IMG/VR virus record: IMGVR_UViG_3300044639_001412
Span: 1 to 25,837 of that record
Length of the DNA stretch: 25,837 nt
Origin: a virus
Reading direction: 5' to 3' (one strand)
Under the pieces are notes generated by a model. The model was not told where the DNA came from, did not search any database, and worked only from the letters and a program-made list of their open reading frames with translations. Position numbers and translations under genes: made by a program. This document shows positions 1 to 5,695 of this stretch, piece by piece; positions within the stretch are counted from its first letter, which is position 1; each line of letters starts with the position of its first letter.

Positions 1-36
1 ACAAATTCTGTAATAAAATATATTTTTAAAAAAATA

Positions 37-50
37 TGACAAACTTGTAA
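37..50 (+). promoter_or_regulatory. dispersed motif TGACAAACTTGTAA, copy 1
   Basis: The 14-bp motif TGACAAACTTGTAA lies 43 bases before the first gene. Its core ACAA-AC-TTGT is a near palindrome. The identical 14-mer recurs at 9334-9347 and 10141-10154, with close variants at 4701-4714 and 20704-20717. It could be an operator or an unusual promoter element. The function is inferred; the repetition is seen directly. Confidence 0.5.
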
Positions 51-92
51 CCTTTATTAAAAATATACGTTAAAGGATATAAAATAAACAAT

Positions 93-344
93 ATGAAAAC
101 ACAAGAAGAAGTAAAACAATTAGCTGATGATTACTCGGAGGTATCATTTAATAAACGAGATTTATATGAGGGATATGTGGATGGCTACACTCAATGTCAA
201 GCAGATGTGATGGAACTTTTAGAATCAGAAATTCGTAGAGCTTACATACATGGTCAAGGTAATGCTCAAATGATGGAGGCTGGATTAGAAAGAGATGAAA
301 CTGAAGATTATATTAATTCAAGAATGAGAACGCTAAATAAATAA
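93..344 (+). CDS. hypothetical small phage protein (83 aa)
   Basis: I do not recognise a family. The product is an 83-residue, acidic, probably helical soluble protein with no signal peptide or membrane segment. It is rich in Glu, Gln and Arg and ends in Lys. The ATG is preceded by an A-rich leader (AAAATAAACAAT), the usual initiation context in Bacteroidota. It opens a run of very short co-directional genes, and the next ATG follows four bases after its stop. The repeated 14-bp motif at 37-50 sits just upstream. Small acidic proteins of this kind are typical of phage early regions. Confidence 0.65.
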   Translation: MKTQEEVKQLADDYSEVSFNKRDLYEGYVDGYTQCQADVMELLESEIRRAYIHGQGNAQMMEAGLERDETEDYINSRMRTLNK

Positions 345-348
345 TAAT

Positions 349-483
349 ATGGGAAAGATAATGTACTATGACTGGATAGGTTTTTGGATAACACTTGGTC
401 TACCCATAGTTCTAGTTCTTTTATTAGTACTATGGGTACAAGATAAGTATCATAAATTAACCTGTAAAATGTGTAAAAAATGA
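349..483 (+). CDS. single-pass membrane peptide with a C-terminal CxxC (44 aa)
   Basis: This short ORF fills the gap after the first gene. The product begins MGKIMYYDW and has one strongly hydrophobic segment at about residues 10-29, rich in Leu, Val and Ile. A short basic tail follows that ends in C-K-M-C-K-K. The layout fits a small inner-membrane protein with a cytoplasmic metal- or thiol-binding tail, though that role is inference. Its stop overlaps the next start in an ATGA arrangement, which suggests translational coupling and supports this being a real gene. No family is recognised. Confidence 0.6.
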   Translation: MGKIMYYDWIGFWITLGLPIVLVLLLVLWVQDKYHKLTCKMCKK

Positions 484-632
484 GTAAAGACCTATTAACT
501 AAATACTGCGCAAGTGAGATAAGGGATATTAAAAAGAAAAAACCTAAATTGCATCCCAAAGAAATTAATTTAAGAAATAAAGAAATATTTGATAAAAGTT
601 TCTTCGGTAAACGTAACCTTATTAAAAAATAA
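480..632 (+). CDS. hypothetical basic small protein (50 aa)
   Basis: The start overlaps the preceding stop (ATGA), a typical coupled arrangement in phage operons. The product begins MSKDLLTKYC and is very Lys/Arg-rich, with KKKK near residues 18-21 and a basic C-terminus. It might bind nucleic acid, but no fold is recognisable. The frame runs cleanly to TAA at 630-632, which rules out the longer upstream start sometimes possible for the next gene. Confidence 0.55.
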   Translation: MSKDLLTKYCASEIRDIKKKKPKLHPKEINLRNKEIFDKSFFGKRNLIKK

Positions 633-651
633 ACGTATAAAAATAAATAAT

Positions 652-966
652 ATGGACGTACCTTGTTTATGTATAAATGATAGTGAAAGACCTGAAGATA
701 TATTGCCTCAGAATTGGATTAATAAAGGAACGGAATACACTATAAACTATGTTTATTACCATGTTAATCAAGGAATACAAGGAGTAACTTTAAACGAAGT
801 ACAAACTAAATCAGAGATATACACGAGTTATAGATTAGATAGGTTTGCGTTTACTAGCGATGGGATTAGAAAGTTAATAGAGTTGATTGAAGAATGTACT
901 AAGCTTGGCAAGTTAGATATAATGGAGTTGATTGAAGAAAGTAATTTAGAATTAATAGATAAATAA
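652..966 (+). CDS. hypothetical protein (104 aa), start at 652
   Basis: I chose the ATG at 652 (MDVPCLCIND) over an in-frame ATG at 589. The longer form would overlap the 480-632 gene by 44 bases and would add Lys-rich residues read from an A-rich leader (AAAATAAATAATATGG). The protein is about 104 aa. Its N-terminal half looks beta-rich (TEYTINYVYY), and its C-terminal half is helical and acidic (LIELIEECTK, MELIEESNLE). It resembles small phage proteins of unknown function, and I recognise no family. Confidence 0.65.
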   Translation: MDVPCLCINDSERPEDILPQNWINKGTEYTINYVYYHVNQGIQGVTLNEVQTKSEIYTSYRLDRFAFTSDGIRKLIELIEECTKLGKLDIMELIEESNLELIDK

Positions 967-974
967 ATAAAAAT

Positions 975-1238
975 ATGAAAGATATAAAAAAAGAAGAATA
1001 CATTACTAAGTTTGAAATAAAACAAAATGTAATTAACGGAAATCCAGCAATAAGAACAATTGATGCTTATAAATGCTTAGATGAATATAAAAATGATTAT
1101 GTTGATAATTTTATAGATTTTTTATCTCAGAGATATAAAGGAATAAAAAAAGATAATCTATTGCATGAAAAAATATATTTTGAAAGTTTATACGAAAAAT
1201 CAAGCGAATTATTAAACAAATTATCTAAAGAGATATAA
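975..1238 (+). CDS. hypothetical protein (87 aa)
   Basis: This is an 87-aa, Lys- and Asp-rich soluble protein with no signal peptide, membrane helix or recognisable motif. The start ATG follows the previous stop by eight bases with an A-rich leader (AATAAAAAT), and the next gene begins four bases after its stop. That spacing supports membership in the same + strand operon. Tyr/Phe/Asp-rich segments around residues 30-50 suggest a folded helical domain. No function can be assigned. Confidence 0.6.
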   Translation: MKDIKKEEYITKFEIKQNVINGNPAIRTIDAYKCLDEYKNDYVDNFIDFLSQRYKGIKKDNLLHEKIYFESLYEKSSELLNKLSKEI

Positions 1239-1241
1239 AAC

Positions 1242-1478
1242 ATGAAGAAAGTAATTTTAACAATCGCGGTTGTAGCTTTAATTAGCTCCTGCAAGAAGAA
1301 AGAAAAAGAAGGCCCATGTAATTGTGGTATAGTACAATCAGATAACGTACAAGACTACTCTGTAGTTATTCAAAACGAATGTACAGGTAGTAATAAAACC
1401 TTTACTCTTAGTTCAGGAGATTGGATGAATGCTCACCCAGGAACTAAGTATTGTATAACCAATAGTGGTAAATGGTAA
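1242..1478 (+). CDS. small lipoprotein (78 aa)
   Basis: The N-terminus MKKVILTIAVVALISSC is a clear type II signal peptide: a basic start, a hydrophobic core and a lipobox (ISSC) with the lipidated Cys at residue 17. The mature part starts CKKKEKEG, contains further Cys residues (CNC, ECTG, YCIT) and is short enough to be a single small disulfide-stabilised domain. Phage-encoded lipoproteins often act at the host envelope, for instance in superinfection exclusion, but that role here is only inference. The stop overlaps the start of the next gene (TAATG). Confidence 0.8.
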   Translation: MKKVILTIAVVALISSCKKKEKEGPCNCGIVQSDNVQDYSVVIQNECTGSNKTFTLSSGDWMNAHPGTKYCITNSGKW

Positions 1479-1678
1479 TGAAAACAGTAATGCAGCAGCA
1501 TTTAGAGTGGCTTAAAAGTAGAATGACTATAACTACAAAAATGGAAAAAAAATTGCTTAAAATGGAAATGGAGCAGATTACAGACGCTTATATATCAAGC
1601 ATGAAGAATGAGCGTAACCTACTAAATATTAAATCAGCAGAAAATTACTATAACGAAACTTATAATCAAGACAAATGA
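1478..1678 (+). CDS. hypothetical helical protein (66 aa)
   Basis: The start at 1478 is preferred because it forms a TAATG overlap with the previous stop; an in-frame ATG at 1472 would add only two residues. The product begins MKTVMQQHLEWL. It is a Met-, Lys- and Glu-rich helical peptide, and the pattern around residues 18-40 could form a coiled coil. Its stop overlaps the next start (ATGA at 1675-1678). No family is assigned. Confidence 0.6.
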   Translation: MKTVMQQHLEWLKSRMTITTKMEKKLLKMEMEQITDAYISSMKNERNLLNIKSAENYYNETYNQDK

Positions 1679-1923
1679 AAAAACAAACTTATGATTTTAA
1701 AATCTTTAATGGAAGGATTAAAGTATATATAGATGGCTATGTAGCTTTTTGCTTTAATCAAATAGACTTCAAGGGATATTATGCTTACAAGGACGATACA
1801 TCTTTGTATGGGCTTGATATATACTTGATGAATGAAAAAGGTGGAGCTACAACAATGGAGGTCTATTTTAAGACTAAAGAGAATTGGCTTAGCGTATTAA
1901 AACTACTTGACCAAAACATGTAA
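1675..1923 (+). CDS. hypothetical protein (82 aa)
   Basis: This 82-aa protein is translationally coupled to the preceding gene through an ATGA overlap. Alternating hydrophobic and aromatic residues (YDFKIFNGRI, VYIDGYVAFC, YGLDIYLMN) suggest a compact beta-rich fold. A C-terminal helix follows (ENWLSVLKLL). It has no signal sequence or membrane helix. I do not recognise the family. Confidence 0.6.
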   Translation: MKKQTYDFKIFNGRIKVYIDGYVAFCFNQIDFKGYYAYKDDTSLYGLDIYLMNEKGGATTMEVYFKTKENWLSVLKLLDQNM

Positions 1924-1938
1924 TTAAACAAATTAAAT

Positions 1939-2154
1939 ATGAAAAAAACAAAGCGAATAATAAAGCCCAAGTCTAAGAACGAATGCTTTAAAGTTATTTA
2001 TAGAGCATTTGACCAATCTCATATAGAGATATTCCATAAAGACACTCCTTTACATCAAATAAGAAGCTATTTATATGGTATATGCCACACATTCATTATA
2101 ACAGATATAATACCAACATCTATTAAGTCTACTATAGAGGAGGATGCGGATTAA
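1939..2154 (+). CDS. hypothetical basic protein (71 aa)
   Basis: A 71-aa protein with a strongly basic N-terminus (MKKTKRIIKPKSKNE) and a hydrophobic, Ile/Tyr-rich second half, ending in acidic residues. An A-rich leader (AATTAAATAT) precedes the ATG. It is the last gene of the first + strand cluster, and a terminator-like hairpin follows within ten bases. The basic N-terminus would permit nucleic-acid binding, but nothing specific is seen. Confidence 0.55.
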   Translation: MKKTKRIIKPKSKNECFKVIYRAFDQSHIEIFHKDTPLHQIRSYLYGICHTFIITDIIPTSIKSTIEEDAD

Positions 2155-2160
2155 TAAGTT

Positions 2161-2206
2161 AAGCCTTTAAATTAGCTAATCAATAATTAAAAACAAGGCT
2201 TTTTAC
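2161..2206 (+). terminator. probable intrinsic terminator after the first gene cluster
   Basis: AAGCCTT at 2161-2167 pairs with AAGGCTT at 2195-2201, and a T-run follows. The loop is long (27 bases), so this terminator is weaker than those later in the window. It separates the 93-2154 cluster from the promoter and tRNA unit that follows. The stretch 2155-2309 has no gene. Confidence 0.5.
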
Positions 2207-2277
2207 TATGTTTAACCTACGTTTTTAGCCCTACAATACCAATCAATAGCCATCAATATACTATCAAAAAATAAACA

Positions 2278-2285
2278 TACATTTG
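2278..2285 (+). promoter_or_regulatory. Bacteroidota-type -7 element (TACATTTG)
   Basis: TACATTTG is an exact match to the TAnnTTTG -7 element of Bacteroidota primary-sigma promoters. It sits 24 bases before the ATG of the 30-aa ORF and right after a terminator. I see no convincing TTTG/TTG -33 element at the usual distance, so the promoter may be weak or activator-dependent. Confidence 0.5.
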
Positions 2286-2309
2286 TATAATAATAAAAGA
2301 TTTTAAATT

Positions 2310-2402
2310 ATGAAAAAACTAGTAAGGTGGTTTAATAAAAAGTTTGGATGGTTCTTTACTAATGGTAGAAAGTATCATAAAAATCCAAACATGTATAATT
2401 AA
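2310..2402 (+). CDS. 30-aa aromatic/basic micro-protein
   Basis: A 30-codon ORF begins MKKLVRWFNK and ends NMYN-stop. It is rich in Trp, Phe, Lys and Asn and could form an amphipathic, membrane-associated helix. It lies between an exact TAnnTTTG element and a tRNA-like gene that starts seven bases after its stop. An A/T-rich leader precedes the ATG. It may instead be the 5' leader of the tRNA/winged-helix transcript. Confidence 0.45.
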   Translation: MKKLVRWFNKKFGWFFTNGRKYHKNPNMYN

Positions 2403-2408
2403 TTAAAT

Positions 2409-2478
2409 AGTCATATAGCTCAATGGTAGAGCCCTAATTTGGATTAGGAAGATGTAGGTTCAAGTCCTACTGTGGCTA
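2409..2478 (+). tRNA. tRNA-like gene with a shortened anticodon arm (identity unclear)
   Basis: The acceptor strand AGTCATA pairs over seven positions with TGTGGCT at 2471-2477, with some G-T pairs. The D arm is GCTC-AATGGTA-GAGC and the T arm is GTAGG-TTCAAGT-CCTAC, both canonical. Between them the anticodon arm is CCTAA-TTTGGA-TTAGG, which gives a six-base loop. If the sixth pair forms, the loop is only TTGG. A normal seven-base loop cannot be drawn with a paired five-base stem. If TGG is the anticodon it would be tRNA-Pro, but that is uncertain. CCA is not encoded. It lies upstream of the winged-helix genes. Confidence 0.7.
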
Positions 2479-2492
2479 CAAATAAAAAACTA

Positions 2493-3095
2493 ATGGGAAT
2501 AAACAAACAAGGTAATAGTGAGAAAGTAATAGGAGCAGATATAAAACAACTTCATTGTTGTCCTGACCTTTCTATCCACTCTATGAATAAAAGTGTAACA
2601 AGGCACTATATTAACCTACATTTCATACTTCCTCCAACAGAGTTAACCTTATTAAACTTCATAGTATTTATATCTGATGCCATCAATGTGGTTAAATACG
2701 ATATAACCTTACTTAAACAATTCGATAAGGCGAGCAGCCGGGCAAAAGAACTATATGCAGCAGACACTAAAATAAGCTATAATACTAGTATGCCTAGTCT
2801 AAGGACTACATTTATAGGGTTGGTAGAGAAAGGTTTATTAGTTCCAATGAAGGCAAAAGGAGAATATATGGTATGTCCTACGTTAGTTTTTAGCTCTAAT
2901 CATAGGTTGTTTAGTATTAAAAAGATATTAGCGGATTATTCAAAAGCTTACAATTCGCCTCATCCATCCGAGTCGCTAAAAAGTATGTGCCAGGATATAA
3001 AGGATAGATACGATATAGAGCTAGACAGAACAAGAGTTAAGGATACATTAAAAAATAAAAAACATGAAGCAAAAAACAATAGTAATCAAGGGTAG
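2493..3095 (+). CDS. putative winged-helix DNA-binding protein (replication or regulation)
   Basis: I start at the ATG at 2493 (MGINKQGNSE) because the GTG at 2472 lies inside the T-arm side of the tRNA. The product is about 200 aa. Residues around 45-120 look like a winged helix: helices, then a serine/threonine-rich recognition helix (SMPSLRTTFIGLVEKGLL), then a beta wing that reads GEYMVCPTLVF. The C-terminus is very basic (DRTRVKDTLKNKKHEAK). This layout is known from phage replication initiators and transcription factors; which one applies is not clear. The C-terminus overlaps the next gene by 32 bases in another frame. Confidence 0.6.
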   Translation: MGINKQGNSEKVIGADIKQLHCCPDLSIHSMNKSVTRHYINLHFILPPTELTLLNFIVFISDAINVVKYDITLLKQFDKASSRAKELYAADTKISYNTSMPSLRTTFIGLVEKGLLVPMKAKGEYMVCPTLVFSSNHRLFSIKKILADYSKAYNSPHPSESLKSMCQDIKDRYDIELDRTRVKDTLKNKKHEAKNNSNQG

Positions 3096-3393
3096 TAAAG
3101 AAAAAGAGTTTATTAAAATACTCGCTTGGAGGTTCGGTATAACATCCCTGTCCGAGATAGACGTTTTACATTCCTTTGTATCCTATGGCTTGTTTGCTCC
3201 ATTTGATTTAGATAAGCATCTGAGAACTAGGATATTAAATGATTTAGGTATGCGAGATAATACTTTGAGCGTAGCTGTATCTAGGTTAGTAAAAAAAGAT
3301 TGCATAAAAAAAGCAGGAAAAAGTTTTTATCTTAATCCTGCCTTTAATAACCTTAATGATGTGGACCAAATAACTTTTCGTTATCAAGAATAG
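3064..3393 (+). CDS. putative winged-helix protein (109 aa), possible paralogue of the preceding gene
   Basis: This 109-aa protein starts inside the 3' end of the previous gene. It has the same order of elements: helices, a recognition-helix segment (DNTLSVAVSRLVKKDCI) and a wing ending GKSFYLNPAF. The first protein has LVEKGLL and GEYMVCPTLVF at the equivalent positions, so the two may be diverged duplicates forming a heteromer. No catalytic motif is seen. Its stop at 3391-3393 abuts the stop of the first minus-strand gene with no space between the converging units. Confidence 0.6.
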   Translation: MKQKTIVIKGSKEKEFIKILAWRFGITSLSEIDVLHSFVSYGLFAPFDLDKHLRTRILNDLGMRDNTLSVAVSRLVKKDCIKKAGKSFYLNPAFNNLNDVDQITFRYQE

Positions 3394-3636
3394 CTATATC
3401 TTAGCTTTAAGCCTCTCTAAAATATTCATATACTTCACCTCGAACTCGTTGGCTGATATTTTAACTGCATCATCCGCCGTAGCTGCTAAAAAAAAGTAAG
3501 CGCTAATCATTATACCTAGCTCTACCGCTTCAGATATATAAATCATCTCGTCCTCAGACACTATCTTAAAATAAGATACATTAGTTTTTGAGTAGTAAGG
3601 TAGTGGGGTTGTTTCAAAAAATTCTTCTTTCGTCAT
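3394..3636 (-). CDS. hypothetical protein (80 aa)
   Basis: The last gene of the minus-strand block. The product begins MTKEEFFETT. A hydrophobic, Ala/Ile-rich middle (ELGIMISAYFFLAATA) could be a membrane segment or a buried helix, and a basic amphipathic C-terminus (MNILERLKAKI) follows. The start has the recurring minus-strand leader (TTTAAAAACTAGGAACCATG). Its stop codon touches the stop of the convergent + strand gene, with no visible bidirectional terminator. Function unknown. Confidence 0.6.
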   Translation of the reverse strand: MTKEEFFETTPLPYYSKTNVSYFKIVSEDEMIYISEAVELGIMISAYFFLAATADDAVKISANEFEVKYMNILERLKAKI

Positions 3637-3657
3637 GGTTCCTAGTTTTTAAATTGT

Positions 3658-3873
3658 TTATGGTTTAATTTGTTTGTAATCGAACTTGCCTTTAACATGA
3701 GCGTTAAGGTGCTTGCCTATGCTATCTGCGTTTAATAACTCTCTCCAATCCTCGTATGTAAACTTATAATATTCGTAAGCGTTACCATTTTTAAACTCTA
3801 TTGTAAGTGCCTGACTATCAATATCATATTGAGTTGACTTAACTGTGGATGATTCCCAAAATTTTATTTCCAT
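3658..3873 (-). CDS. KTSC domain protein (71 aa)
   Basis: The whole protein fits the small KTSC domain (Pfam KTSC family). It has an early Ser-Ser segment, then a strand pair YDIDSQALTIEFKNG, the AYEYYKF segment, a helix (WRELLNADSIGKHL) and a final H-V-K-G-K-F. KTSC proteins are common single-domain proteins in phages and bacteria. A role in nucleic-acid binding has been suggested, without a clear biochemical function. The leader TTTAAAATTTAGAAACCATG matches those of neighbouring genes. A second, more diverged member lies at 4701-4931. Confidence 0.8.
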   Translation of the reverse strand: MEIKFWESSTVKSTQYDIDSQALTIEFKNGNAYEYYKFTYEDWRELLNADSIGKHLNAHVKGKFDYKQIKP

Positions 3874-3905
3874 GGTTTCTAAATTTTAAATTGTTAATTT
3901 TTGCG

Positions 3906-4202
3906 TTATTGTTCCTCTTGTGTGAACGTCCATTCTTGAGCCTGCCTATGTTTAAAATCTACTAAGCATCTGTATTGAGCATCCTCGTATTGTTCAGGGT
4001 AGTATTTTTGTATTAAGTCGCTAACTTCCTCGCCTATCTGTATTGAGTGGCCGTATTGAGTAGCTATGTTATTACTAAAAATAATACTTTCTATTATGCA
4101 GGATTCCTCGCCATTGTCGGTTTCTTCATAGGTAAAGAAAGAATATTCTACCTCTGCCGTGTAACTTTCGTTATCTATTTCAATTTCAATGTACGTTTTC
4201 AT
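3906..4202 (-). CDS. hypothetical acidic protein (98 aa)
   Basis: A 98-aa acidic protein that begins MKTYIEIEIDNESYTAEVEY. The alternating pattern predicts a beta-rich N-terminal half. The second half contains SDLIQKYYPEQYEDAQ and ends in QAQEWTFTQEEQ. Its start overlaps the end of the upstream gene (4186-4659) by 17 bases, so translation is probably coupled. No known domain is recognised. Confidence 0.6.
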   Translation of the reverse strand: MKTYIEIEIDNESYTAEVEYSFFTYEETDNGEESCIIESIIFSNNIATQYGHSIQIGEEVSDLIQKYYPEQYEDAQYRCLVDFKHRQAQEWTFTQEEQ

Positions 4203-4659
4203 AAGCTAGTGTATGGGTTATTTTTTTATCTATTACTCTAATTGTTAGTTGTTTACCTAAAAGCTGGTGCAAATATATATCCTCACCTTCCTTAAATCCG
4301 CATTGGTTAGATATATAGCTTATAATATCGCTTAAATCTTGTGTCTTAGCATCGCAAACTATTCTATAGTCATTATCATCAACTTCATAATTAGTGCCGT
4401 CAAAATCAAATTTAAAGCGTTTTAAAGCTATATCGCTTTGTGTGTATTGGTCTGCCGTCTTATAATCTATTAAGTTTAAGTCTAGGTTTATCGTTCCTCT
4501 CGCGTCAATGCCTTTAAAAACAAATATAACCTTTGGTGTGGTTTCTTTAAACCTTGTACATGGGTTGACCTGACTTTCTTTAATGGCTGCTATAAAAACT
4601 TTGTGTGTTCCGTCTGAGTTGATTAATGGCAATATCTTGCCTGCTAATATATTTAACAT
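4186..4659 (-). CDS. hypothetical protein (157 aa), possible nucleic-acid-associated beta fold
   Basis: A 157-aa protein beginning MLNILAGKILPLIN. The N-terminal half reads like a beta-barrel or sandwich (HKVFIAAIKES, PKVIFVFKGID, GTINLDLNLIDYK). A helix follows (SDIISYISNQCGF), then another strand pair (KQLTIRVIDKK). Phage single-strand DNA-binding and recombination accessory proteins can have this shape, but I see no diagnostic motif and do not assign one. Two copies of the dispersed motif lie upstream at 4664-4677 and 4701-4714. It overlaps the downstream gene by 17 bases. Confidence 0.6.
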   Translation of the reverse strand: MLNILAGKILPLINSDGTHKVFIAAIKESQVNPCTRFKETTPKVIFVFKGIDARGTINLDLNLIDYKTADQYTQSDIALKRFKFDFDGTNYEVDDNDYRIVCDAKTQDLSDIISYISNQCGFKEGEDIYLHQLLGKQLTIRVIDKKITHTLAYENVH

Positions 4660-4663
4660 ATTA

Positions 4664-4714
4664 TTACAAATTTGAAAGGTTAAAAAAGTCTATTAAAATA
4701 TTACAAAGTTGTCA
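4664..4714 (-). promoter_or_regulatory. paired dispersed motif upstream of the 157-aa gene
   Basis: Read on the minus strand, TGACAACTTTGTAA (4714 to 4701) is followed 37 bases later by TTTCAAATTTGTAA (4677 to 4664), which ends just before the ATG at 4659. The upstream copy contains the stop codon of the 76-aa gene. Both copies contain a CAnnTTTG string close to the TAnnTTTG -7 element, so promoter and operator readings are both possible. Confidence 0.5.
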
Positions 4715-4931
4715 CGGATAGGACGGTAAATTTACCTTTAATGTGGTCGGCGTAATACTTCAAGCAGGCCGCCGCCGTATTAAGATAGAATAGTTTGCCT
4801 ATTATTTCAATGGGGACGTCTTTATATTTACGCTCCTGAACCTTACCTTTAGTCTTTAATGCTATTGTAAGGTTGTCGCCGTCTTTACGCATGTAGTATA
4901 GGACGCTGTTAAAATCAAATGCCTTTATCAT
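4701..4931 (-). CDS. diverged KTSC-like protein (76 aa)
   Basis: This 76-aa protein has the order of elements seen in KTSC domains: an N-S-V-L-Y-Y-M-R start, a strand pair (DNLTIALKTKGKV), a Y-K-D-V-P segment, a helix and a closing H-I-K-G-K-F. The same closing motif appears in the clearer KTSC protein at 3658-3873. I infer a diverged paralogue with moderate confidence. The leader contains ACCCCATAAACCCC. The last codons (Val-Thr-Thr-Leu-stop) coincide with a copy of the dispersed 14-bp motif. Confidence 0.6.
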   Translation of the reverse strand: MIKAFDFNSVLYYMRKDGDNLTIALKTKGKVQERKYKDVPIEIIGKLFYLNTAAACLKYYADHIKGKFTVLSVTTL

Positions 4932-4960
4932 AATATAGGGGTTTATGGGGTTAATTAATT

Positions 4961-4990
4961 TGCCTTATCGTTCCTTAGTGCTAAAATGTT
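4961..4990 (-). repeat. intergenic repeat, copy at 4961-4990 (related copy 5971-6000)
   Basis: TGCCTTATCGTTCC followed by GTGCTAAAATGTTA is repeated at 5971-6000 as TGCGTTATTGTTCC...GTGCTAAAATGTTA. A partial copy, TGCGTTATTGTTCC, lies at 3902-3915. All lie at gene ends on the minus strand and include or touch the stop codon of the upstream gene. They could be RNA processing or translation-coupling elements, or traces of gene shuffling. Confidence 0.6.
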
Positions 4991-5264
4991 AATTAAGATT
5001 AAGTTTAAATACAATGCCTTGCTTAATCTTTCTAACGTCTTTATTTAGTTTAATAGTTTCTTGTACCCAATTAATTAAAGGATAGTTTTTTTTGGCCATT
5101 GCTATCAAGTCGCTGCGCTGCTTAGATAAATTAAAAACTAAATGCGCTTTCTCTTGCGGCGTGTTTAATCCTGTCTTTGCTTGCTCTATATCGTTGTTTA
5201 GCATGTTTAATAGTTCTTTATATGCCTCTATGTTTGCGATGTCGGATTTGCTGTATAAATTCAT
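4989..5264 (-). CDS. hypothetical helical protein (91 aa)
   Basis: A 91-aa, helical, Lys/Asn/Leu-rich protein that begins MNLYSKSDIANIEAYKELL. It probably consists of two to three helices (residues 8-30, 38-60, 62-85). The C-terminus is basic. The leader upstream of the start (TTTTAAAACCTTAAAGACATG) belongs to the family of recurring minus-strand leaders. No motif points to a function. Confidence 0.6.
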   Translation of the reverse strand: MNLYSKSDIANIEAYKELLNMLNNDIEQAKTGLNTPQEKAHLVFNLSKQRSDLIAMAKKNYPLINWVQETIKLNKDVRKIKQGIVFKLNLN

Positions 5265-5283
5265 GTCTTTAAGGTTTTAAAAG

Positions 5284-5523
5284 TTATTTAATGTTATCTA
5301 TAGCCGCTTTACACAATGTCGCCTCTATAATTGATATATATTGGTTTATCCTTACTCTGTTGTCGTTAATACTTCCGTTAAATTCAGAGTTTAGTATTTC
5401 TTCCGCGTTGCTGCCTTCCATTACTTCATTATCAATTATACAATATAGGTCGTTAAGTCTTGCTATAAGATTGCAATTATAATAGTTTGGATAGTATTTT
5501 TCTAAAAAATCAATTGTCGTCAT
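5284..5523 (-). CDS. hypothetical protein (79 aa)
   Basis: A 79-aa acidic, Asn- and Ile-rich protein that begins MTTIDFLEKYYPNYYN and is probably all-helical. The leader is TTTTAAAACATAGGAACTATG, matching its neighbours. It sits 19 bases before the next minus-strand gene. No family recognised. Confidence 0.6.
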   Translation of the reverse strand: MTTIDFLEKYYPNYYNCNLIARLNDLYCIIDNEVMEGSNAEEILNSEFNGSINDNRVRINQYISIIEATLCKAAIDNIK

Positions 5524-5543
5524 AGTTCCTATGTTTTAAAATG

Positions 5544-5693
5544 TTAAATTGTTTCTTTTACTTCTTTTATTGCGATTACTTCCGCCGTTGGTATTAACTT
5601 TAACTTTTCCTTTGCGGCGTGCTCTGTCTCCGCGCTTACTGTTATTATTTCAATACCTGCTGAGTGTCTTAATTTAATTTTATATCTTTTCAT
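5544..5693 (-). CDS. hypothetical small protein (49 aa)
   Basis: This 49-codon ORF fills the gap between two genes. The product begins MKRYKIKLRHSAGIEIITV, continues with a helix around SAETEHAAKEKL, and ends EVKETI. The beta-alpha-beta pattern resembles very small phage proteins that handle an amino-acid-like ligand or bind as dimers, but no family is assigned. The leader, AAAAACCTATAGTCATG, and the tight spacing of two bases to the upstream stop support it as a real gene. Confidence 0.6.
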   Translation of the reverse strand: MKRYKIKLRHSAGIEIITVSAETEHAAKEKLKLIPTAEVIAIKEVKETI

Positions 5694-5695
5694 GA

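Noticed and set aside
1-36. Remnant of an upstream gene at the left edge
   Set aside because: All three plus frames hit a stop within the first 50 bases. The piece is too short to say whether a gene ends here.
308-559. Minus-strand frame of 83 codons over the first operon
   Set aside because: It is antisense to two ATGA-coupled plus-strand genes and is very hydrophobic, as expected for antisense of A-rich coding DNA.
589-651. Longer N-terminus for the 652-966 gene
   Set aside because: The ATG at 589 lies inside the 480-632 gene in another frame, and the added residues come from an A-rich leader that has the initiation context for the ATG at 652.
2409-2478. TAG/TGA suppressor tRNA indicating stop-codon reassignment, as in some crAss-like phages
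   Set aside because: The loop has no CTA or TCA anticodon, and TAG serves as a real stop (for example at 21901-21903 just before a terminator, and at 3391-3393).
2472-2492. GTG start at 2472 for the first winged-helix protein
   Set aside because: It would begin inside the 3' acceptor strand of the tRNA. The ATG at 2493 avoids the overlap.
3064-3095. Programmed frameshift joining the two winged-helix genes
   Set aside because: The second gene has its own ATG in an A-rich context and a complete domain. No slippery heptamer with a following hairpin was evident.
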